DNA from: Methanofollis sp. W23
Lineage (GTDB): Archaea; Halobacteriota; Methanomicrobia; Methanomicrobiales; Methanofollaceae
DNA length: 64,000 nucleotides
Direction: 5' to 3'
NCBI RefSeq assembly: GCF_017875325.1
Contig: NZ_JAGGMN010000001.1
Location: 372,001 to 436,000, forward strand
Shown: positions 60,001-64,000 of the stretch, in pieces
How positions within the stretch are numbered: the first letter of the stretch is position 1
Layout of the letters: every line of letters begins with the position of its first letter
The notes under the pieces: generated by a model
What the model saw: only the letters and a program-made list of their open reading frames with translations
What the model was told of the DNA's origin: nothing
Database searches by the model: none
Made by a program: the position numbers and the translations under genes

Positions 60001-60609
60001 GCTGACGGTGTTGTTGGCCGCCTTTGTTTCCATTATACAAATGGGTGAAAATGCTGATGTAAGATTAATGAACCTGTTATTAATGACGCAAGAGTTGTTT
60101 GAATCTCTCAGCATTAAATTACAGGCAGGATTCTTTATATTGTCCATTATGATGTTATTCTCAAATGTAATGTTGTTACTGAATAGTGTGATAAAGGAAC
60201 TTATTCCTTTGAAGGTGCAGTTGCGGATAATAGAATCAGAAGAAAGGCCTTCCTTCATCAATATGCCGTAAGTACTGTTGACAACAGAAATGCCCTCTAT
60301 ATGGGTACTATTCGCGTCTGCGTAGACATTCCCATATCCCAAGCTAATATATGTAGTCTCCCTGCAGTCGATAGTCACCAGATCGGCGCCCTCGCTGATG
60401 ATAGAGAGATGCGGTTTCTGTACTTCAAAATCATAGTAGGTACCGTTGTACAGGAAGATGGTGTCTCCTGGCTGTGTATCTACTGATCCTGAAACACGTG
60501 TGTAATCATTGATGTTGTCACCGTCATGGAGGTACCATGTCGTCGCCGCTGTCGGTGCGATGAGGAGAGCAAGCAGAATAAGACAGAAAATTACAATTGA
60601 TTTTTTCAT
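57070..60609 (-). CDS. Large surface protein: right-handed beta-helix, Ig-like and shared modules
   Basis: 1179 residues. Signal MKKSIVIFCLILLALLIAPT; about 30-560 two right-handed parallel beta-helix/NosD-like segments rich in N-x-S/T glycosylation sites (SIIRNCTFKGISSFITLFSN, GNTVEENYCHENNRRG); about 580-660 an Ig-like BIG2 domain (VTPAAAELEEKETVQFTAAG); about 670-870 a module shared with the gene upstream (QGPVFPDEW, GDGPRLFFMAP, NWDMHECLP); about 1010-1179 a C-terminal module shared with the phosphatase at 62.2 kb (GWNFVSVP, LDGIWIYSN, GWNAIGFSD, GEGYWVFM). No membrane helix at the end. GGTGAT precedes the second ATG, chosen as start. Confidence 0.8.
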   Translation of the reverse strand: MKKSIVIFCLILLALLIAPTAATTWYLHDGDNINDYTRVSGSVDTQPGDTIFLYNGTYYDFEVQKPHLSIISEGADLVTIDCRETTYISLGYGNVYADANSTHIEGISVVNSTYGILMKEGLSSDSIIRNCTFKGISSFITLFSNNITFENNIIMDNIKNPACNLMLRDSNNSCVINNRFINLTSAFSPICIMETKAANNTVSQNTFEENGILLLNAGEGNKIFLNTNVSGVTLMGTAPTLTHWNSTAPVTYTYNGATHTGYLGNFWSDHTGADENNDGVIDTQYDLPDGLGTDYAPLTATHDAYTPPEPQTLYVDDDGGEGVYTTISDAVAASNPGDTVVVKDGAYTENVQVNKQLTIHTENGAVTVTAASPAKPVFNLAADGVTLEGFTVRGPCDWGGIEIVGFDDCIVRKNDVSGCYNGVHLGGDATGNTVEENYCHENNRRGLSLRDTVAGNLVFNNTCENNAEAEICIKDAAKGNTIWANAFLGPVEIKTANTYHSPDEVTYTYRGGEYTGYVGNYYTGYTGTDADKNGIGDTPLSFGTYKDEYPMMGEWQNGEIIPTVPMLATVAVTPAAAELEEKETVQFTAAGYDDTGEAMEDLVFTWTSSNTTVGKVNATGYFEALAGGTTTVTAESDGVQGTANVTVLALADLPKIRIVKYAEDGRTVVDETTVTVRWMKKNLDVYGGENGVELHFQGPVFPDEWNETHPGEPYDFWDAGETVNANPGKINEVVKGTSVRDLCDLVGGAEEGNEIKLSSKDGYKKGLPYSTFYNPPTRQGEAIIAWWNEDKGDVPAYGDGPRLFFMAPDGIFGNWDMHECLPEGCWHYFDKMPSVAGISVAMVDTIEIMPEPRKDWSLTLNGAIDEEMSRSYYEHGVECSDSIHRAEWTDDGGKTWSGLALWLLCGWVDDGQSHGAEAYRDDLADAGYTVILIDYGPDGIEGTADDRTVEFASADVKRNDDIILANEIDGLPLAEGDWPLKLVGDDVPAEKRLGSVDAIMLTGLPGNDEGMALTLHMGWNFVSVPRTLAPGNDTVAVFDSVDCAGHSIFGYDGTDGWEVLKTSAPVRPLDGIWIYSNTTETVALAFDSLKPTTAPTKALVPGWNAIGFSDVSPAPAKETLASVKDVWAILIGLDAEEQAYSSSIINGGTGAHADERDLNPGEGYWVFMRAGSTLAAISI

Positions 60610-60638
60610 GAAAATCACCATAGAAAAGAAAAAAAGGG

Positions 60639-61808
60639 TTAGTTGGTGTGGTGATGCGTCACCACGAGCTTTACGTAATCGGTCGAAAGGGTTGATGCAT
60701 ACAATCCATTTGATACACCCTTCTGCTTCACGAGCACGGTGACATTCCCGTTGACGACGTAGTCACCGATGTCTGAGGTGATGTCGCCGGAGAAGGTCTC
60801 GTAGCCGGTGCCGCTCTTCCAGATGTAGAGGTCAGCACCGTCGGTGCCGCCGGCATAAGTTCCAGTGCCGTCCCAGGTGAAGGCGAGTTTCTCGATGTTG
60901 CTCGCACTCTCCGTGACGTTGAAGACGAAGCGCTGAGCGGCGGACTCGTTGTTGGTTGAAGTGCTGGAACTGTCAACGTCACCGTCATCGGCGGCGATCA
61001 TCGAGGTGTCGACGGTACCACTTGGCACGTCGCTAGCGCTCGGCACGCCGGTCACGCCGCCCTCGTACGCGTACTCGACGGTGTCTCCGCCGGTGGCGAA
61101 GTCATAGCGGTGTGGGGGGTAGATGTCGATGTTGGTGACCTGCTTCACCGAGAGGCCCTTTGCTGAGGGGTATGCGGTGTAGTTGTCGTACTTGTCGTAC
61201 CAGTACTTCCAGTACCAGGACGGCAGCGCTTCGTGCATGTTCCAGTTGGTGAAGTTGTTGTCGGTCGTATCGTAGAAGAAGAGACGCATGCCGTCGCTCC
61301 AGGTCGGAACGTCTCCATAGGCAGAGTCCCACCAGGTCAGCACCATTTCGCCGAGCCCTGAGGGCGGGTTGTTGACGTGGGTGGCGTTGAACCACATGGT
61401 GTAGGTCTTGGAACCGACGCTCTTGATCGCGATCTCGTCGCCGGTGCTCATGTTGCCGACCTCACTGACGATGGTGCGGATCAAGGTGCCGTTGTGGGCG
61501 CCGTAGTCGCGGAGGTTGACTCCTGTCTGGTTCTGGTCCCAGTTGTTGTAGTCGTTCTCGTCGAGACCGGCGTCGATCCACTCGTCAAGGAAGACCGGGC
61601 CCTGCATGGAGATGTTGCCGTTGCTTACGACGGTGTTGGTGCCGTTTTTCAGATCGCTGGCGTACAGGGTCTTCTGGCTGTCAGACACGGAGTAGTTGTT
61701 GTCCGCGTACTTCGTGACCGTCACACTATCTGATGCTGTTGCCGGTGCCGCCATCAGGGCGATGCACAGGCAGACTGCAATCAGCAAGATTCTAGATTTG
61801 GCTTTCAT
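60639..61808 (-). CDS. Secreted surface protein, first gene of the surface operon
   Basis: 389 residues. Signal MKAKSRILLIAVCLCIALMA with cleavage after ATAS. Residues about 60-210 form the module shared with the 1179-residue protein (QGPVFLDEW, EMVLTWWDSAYGDVP, SDGMRLFFYDT, NWNMHEALPSWYW). The second half is beta-rich and Ser/Thr-rich (SSSTSTNNESAAQ) and ends HHHTN without an anchor. A strong ribosome site GAGGTGATAAA precedes the ATG. Many N-x-S/T sites suggest glycosylation. Function unknown; 29 bases separate it from the next gene. Confidence 0.8.
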   Translation of the reverse strand: MKAKSRILLIAVCLCIALMAAPATASDSVTVTKYADNNYSVSDSQKTLYASDLKNGTNTVVSNGNISMQGPVFLDEWIDAGLDENDYNNWDQNQTGVNLRDYGAHNGTLIRTIVSEVGNMSTGDEIAIKSVGSKTYTMWFNATHVNNPPSGLGEMVLTWWDSAYGDVPTWSDGMRLFFYDTTDNNFTNWNMHEALPSWYWKYWYDKYDNYTAYPSAKGLSVKQVTNIDIYPPHRYDFATGGDTVEYAYEGGVTGVPSASDVPSGTVDTSMIAADDGDVDSSSTSTNNESAAQRFVFNVTESASNIEKLAFTWDGTGTYAGGTDGADLYIWKSGTGYETFSGDITSDIGDYVVNGNVTVLVKQKGVSNGLYASTLSTDYVKLVVTHHHTN

Positions 61809-61833
61809 TTTATCACCTCGGGATTTTATGCTG

Positions 61834-61853
61834 ATTGTCTCATCCGAGACAAT
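61834..61853. promoter_or_regulatory. Palindromic operator candidate at the surface-operon start site
   Basis: ATTGTCTC-ATCC-GAGACAAT, perfect 8-bp arms. On the minus strand it lies 15-35 bases below the TATA-like stretch at 61866-61880, so it covers the predicted transcription start. Binding there would block initiation; an RNA hairpin at the 5' end of the leader is the alternative. Confidence 0.55.
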
Positions 61854-61865
61854 GAATGCTCAAAC

Positions 61866-61880
61866 AAAATATAATAAAAA
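61866..61880 (-). promoter_or_regulatory. TATA-like region of the surface operon
   Basis: TTTTTATTATATTTT on the minus strand, about 60-70 bases before the ATG at 61808; predicted start near 61846 within the palindrome. Confidence 0.5.
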
Positions 61881-62183
61881 TGTTTTGATTACATTTCTGG
61901 CCGTGTTAATGATGTTTTGTTGATCCGATTGTCCGCATGCGCCGCATGCCCCTCGTACCCGCTCCCCGGATTTCAGGTGATTCCGACCTCTGCACCTGAT
62001 GTGATGAGGGAAATATGATATGGCCGTATTCTTTTGGGTATTTCCGGAGAGAGGAGATATGGATGCATTTTGAAATTTCGGGGAGACCGATCGGCCAGGA
62101 TCCATTCAGCGCTTTAAAATATTTGTTGAAATCTAAAAAAAGCAATATATTATGGATATTTCAAAGATCTCGGGCGCCCTTTT
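61881..62183. other. Intergenic, no gene seen
   Basis: AT-rich region between the surface operon promoter and the phosphatase stop, with a GC-richer patch CCGCATGCGCCGCATGCCCC near 61932. Free of the repeat-family ends and cores that fill other gaps. Confidence 0.4.
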
Positions 62184-64000
62184 TCACGCCCCTATCGCCG
62201 CAAGATCTCCCTTCTCGCTCATGAAGATCCAGTAGCCCTCCTTTGGCCCCATATGCTGTATCCGGTTGCTCCCGGCGGTGACGGCCGGCCTGTACTCCTG
62301 TCTGATCCTGTCGAACCCGACGAGAGAGGACCATGCCCCGTCCACCGACTGGAGCGTCTCCTCCACCGGTGCGGGGACGGTGTCCGAGAACCCGATCGCG
62401 TTCCATCCGGGCGCGAGGTGCTTCACCGGCGGTACCTGTCTGAGGTCGGGGTTGTACGTCAGCCCGACGGCGGTGCTCTCCTTTGCATAGATCCAGATGC
62501 CGTCCAGCACCCCGAGCCGATCGTCAGACTTGAGCACCCGCCAGCCGTCCGGCTGGGCGTACCCGAAGATCGAGTGGCCCGCACAGTCCACCGCCTCGAA
62601 GACCGCCATCGTGTCGGCGCCGGGCGCCAGCCGTTTCGGCACCGAGACGAAGTTCCAGCCGGGGATGAGGGTGAGCGTATCGGACTCGTCGCCGCCCGCG
62701 CCCACGACGACGACGCGCCTGAAGATGTTGTTCTCCTCGTCCGCCTCCTCGACGGCGCCGTCGGGATCGGCGATGACGGAGAGTTCGTAGACCCCTTCGG
62801 CCGCCGGCCTCCAGACGAAGGAGACATCCGCATGGTCCCCGGCCGCAAGCCGGGCCACCGTTTCGGTCCCGGCCTTCGCACCGTCCACCGCGAACACCAC
62901 GGCGAAGGCGTCGGCGTCTTTGCCTCCGCTGTTCTCGACCCTCGCCGTGACCGTCGCATTGACGCCCGGATCGAGATCAGGCACCTCGATCCCGGTGACG
63001 AGAAGATCAGGCACCCCGCTCCGGTCGATCACCACCCGGTCGAAGACCTCGCCGGGCGGACGGATACCGAGGACTTCCTTGTTGTCCTCGGAGATGTCTG
63101 CCACCGGCACGAACTCCATCGTCATCGTCTCGTTCGCTGGGTCCACCGTCACCCGCGTATAACCGAGCGTATGCTCCAGACTGTTCTGGTACCCGGCCTC
63201 CTTCTCCTCGGTGAGAGTGTACAGCGGACCACCGCCGGTCGCCGCGACGACGTACTGCGTGCCGTTCACCAGGTACCGCTGGTACGAATGGACATGCCCG
63301 TTGAAGACGACATCGACATCGTTCGCCTCGAAAGTCGGCCCCCAGAGCGTCCGGAAGTTCTTCCATCCGCCCGGATGACGGGTGCCAGAGCTGTACGGCG
63401 GATGGTGGAAGGCGACGAACGTCCAGGACGCGGTGCTCTCCGCCAGATCCTCTCCGAGCCACGCCGTCTGTTCGGTCATCCTCGGTCCCACATCGTCGTT
63501 GGAGTCGAGCATGGCGACATGCACGTCCCCGCAGTCGAAGGAGTACCAGTGGGGAACCGGGAACGCCGCCATGAACTCTTCGGCATCGTCCCAATACTCG
63601 TGGTTCCCGCGCGTCGGGTACAGCGTCGTGTTCGCATACAGCGCCCGCCCGGAGGCAAAGAACCGGTCCCACTCCTCTGGGTTGTTCGGGTCGCAGACCG
63701 TGTCGCCGACATGGACCACGAAGGCAGCGTCCTGCTCCTCCGCGGCAATCCGGTCCGCGACGAGTTTGTGCCGCTCCAGTTGCGTGAAGTCGGAGATCTG
63801 CTCCTGCGTATCGCCGTAGACGATGAAGGTGCACGGCCCGGCCGCAGGGAAGGTCCTGAAGGTCAGGTCCGCGGAGACATTCCTGCCCGCGTGGACGCGG
63901 TAATGATAGCGGGTATCGGGCGCAAGATCGGTGAGGTTCACATGCCTGAGCACCTCCTCGCCGGCAGCGGAGACATTGCGGTCGTACTTCCCGTGCTCGG
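62184..64000 (-). CDS. Purple-acid-phosphatase-like surface metallophosphoesterase (5' end outside window)
   Basis: At least 605 residues. A fibronectin-like end (LTDLAPDTRYHYRVHAG) leads to the phosphatase domain: IVYGDTQEQ, VVHVGDTVCDPNN, TRGNHEYW, FVAFHHPPYSSG and VVFNGHVHSYQRY are the five dimetal motifs (GD-x, GDxxx, GNHE, H, GHxH). Then a CARDB-like domain (VPDLDPGVNATVTARVENSG) and the C-terminal module GWNFVSVP...LDGIWIYAK...GWNAIGFSD...GEGYWIFM, shared with the 1179-residue protein. Exported hydrolase of phosphate esters. The frame is open to the window edge, so the start is not visible. Confidence 0.9.
   Translation of the reverse strand, partial: EHGKYDRNVSAAGEEVLRHVNLTDLAPDTRYHYRVHAGRNVSADLTFRTFPAAGPCTFIVYGDTQEQISDFTQLERHKLVADRIAAEEQDAAFVVHVGDTVCDPNNPEEWDRFFASGRALYANTTLYPTRGNHEYWDDAEEFMAAFPVPHWYSFDCGDVHVAMLDSNDDVGPRMTEQTAWLGEDLAESTASWTFVAFHHPPYSSGTRHPGGWKNFRTLWGPTFEANDVDVVFNGHVHSYQRYLVNGTQYVVAATGGGPLYTLTEEKEAGYQNSLEHTLGYTRVTVDPANETMTMEFVPVADISEDNKEVLGIRPPGEVFDRVVIDRSGVPDLLVTGIEVPDLDPGVNATVTARVENSGGKDADAFAVVFAVDGAKAGTETVARLAAGDHADVSFVWRPAAEGVYELSVIADPDGAVEEADEENNIFRRVVVVGAGGDESDTLTLIPGWNFVSVPKRLAPGADTMAVFEAVDCAGHSIFGYAQPDGWRVLKSDDRLGVLDGIWIYAKESTAVGLTYNPDLRQVPPVKHLAPGWNAIGFSDTVPAPVEETLQSVDGAWSSLVGFDRIRQEYRPAVTAGSNRIQHMGPKEGYWIFMSEKGDLAAIGA

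Overview
The window is archaeal and points to a hydrogenotrophic methanogen of the order Methanomicrobiales (Methanofollis/Methanoculleus-like). Evidence: GatDE tRNA amidotransferase, ribosomal protein L10e, a KorDABC 2-oxoglutarate:ferredoxin oxidoreductase next to SucCD and two-subunit fumarase, archaea-only families (DUF2070, UPF0212/DUF555, Dph6-type PP-loop protein, DUF5350-like protein), TATA boxes instead of -10/-35 promoters, and high-GC coding sequence. The family calls rest on recognising motifs by eye; no database search was run.

Layout. 1-5.4 kb (minus): fumA-fumB-korD-korA-korB-korC-sucC-sucD, an almost fully overlapping operon for the reductive branch malate to fumarate and succinate to succinyl-CoA to 2-oxoglutarate. 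5.5-6 kb: rpl10e. 6.9-7.4 kb: a TPR lipoprotein gene broken by two in-frame stops. 7.7-11.2 kb: a nitrate/sulfonate/taurine-type ABC importer whose binding protein has its two halves in swapped order, divergent from an HTH regulator, with four phased direct repeats between them. 11.9-15.1 kb: a RelE-type toxin-antitoxin pair and two tandem paralogous secreted proteins. 15.8-25.2 kb (plus): argH-gatD-gatE, a basic RGG protein, a nitroreductase, UPF0212, PfkB kinase, Dph6-like ligase and a DUF2070 membrane protein. 25.4-36.2 kb: accessory region with an AT-rich DUF4365-type two-gene unit, decayed gene fragments (including a shrunken copy of the start of copB), a 412-residue orphan, a zinc-ribbon protein, a CopB-type copper ATPase and an orphan Eco57I-like restriction-modification protein. 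37-46.3 kb: small membrane protein with an apparent ATC start, PEBP protein, MFS exporter, rubrerythrin-like protein, class II photolyase, MutY-like glycosylase, beta-propeller protein, DUF427 protein and flavin-binding protein. 47.9-51.1 kb (minus): OpuC-type osmoprotectant importer. 51.3-55.9 kb: encapsulated-ferritin-like protein, an ACT-ACT-metallo-beta-lactamase protein and a methyltransferase. 56-64 kb (minus): large surface proteins (Gly-linker anchored protein, beta-helix protein, metallophosphatase) with shared modules.

The main non-genic feature is a family of intergenic elements with an inverted terminal repeat of about 18 bp (GGCTCTGTAGAAACCCTC) and GC-rich hairpin cores. At least eleven paired copies plus many half-copies occupy most of the long intergenic gaps. 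Two copies are flanked by perfect 8-bp direct repeats and three by imperfect or 7-bp ones, as expected for a transposed miniature element (MITE). No transposase is encoded in the window. Other candidates worth attention are a compact structured RNA gene at about 47.44-47.53 kb, the DUF4365 two-gene unit, the permuted binding protein, a shared C-terminal module in surface proteins and a palindrome at the predicted start site of the surface-protein operon.
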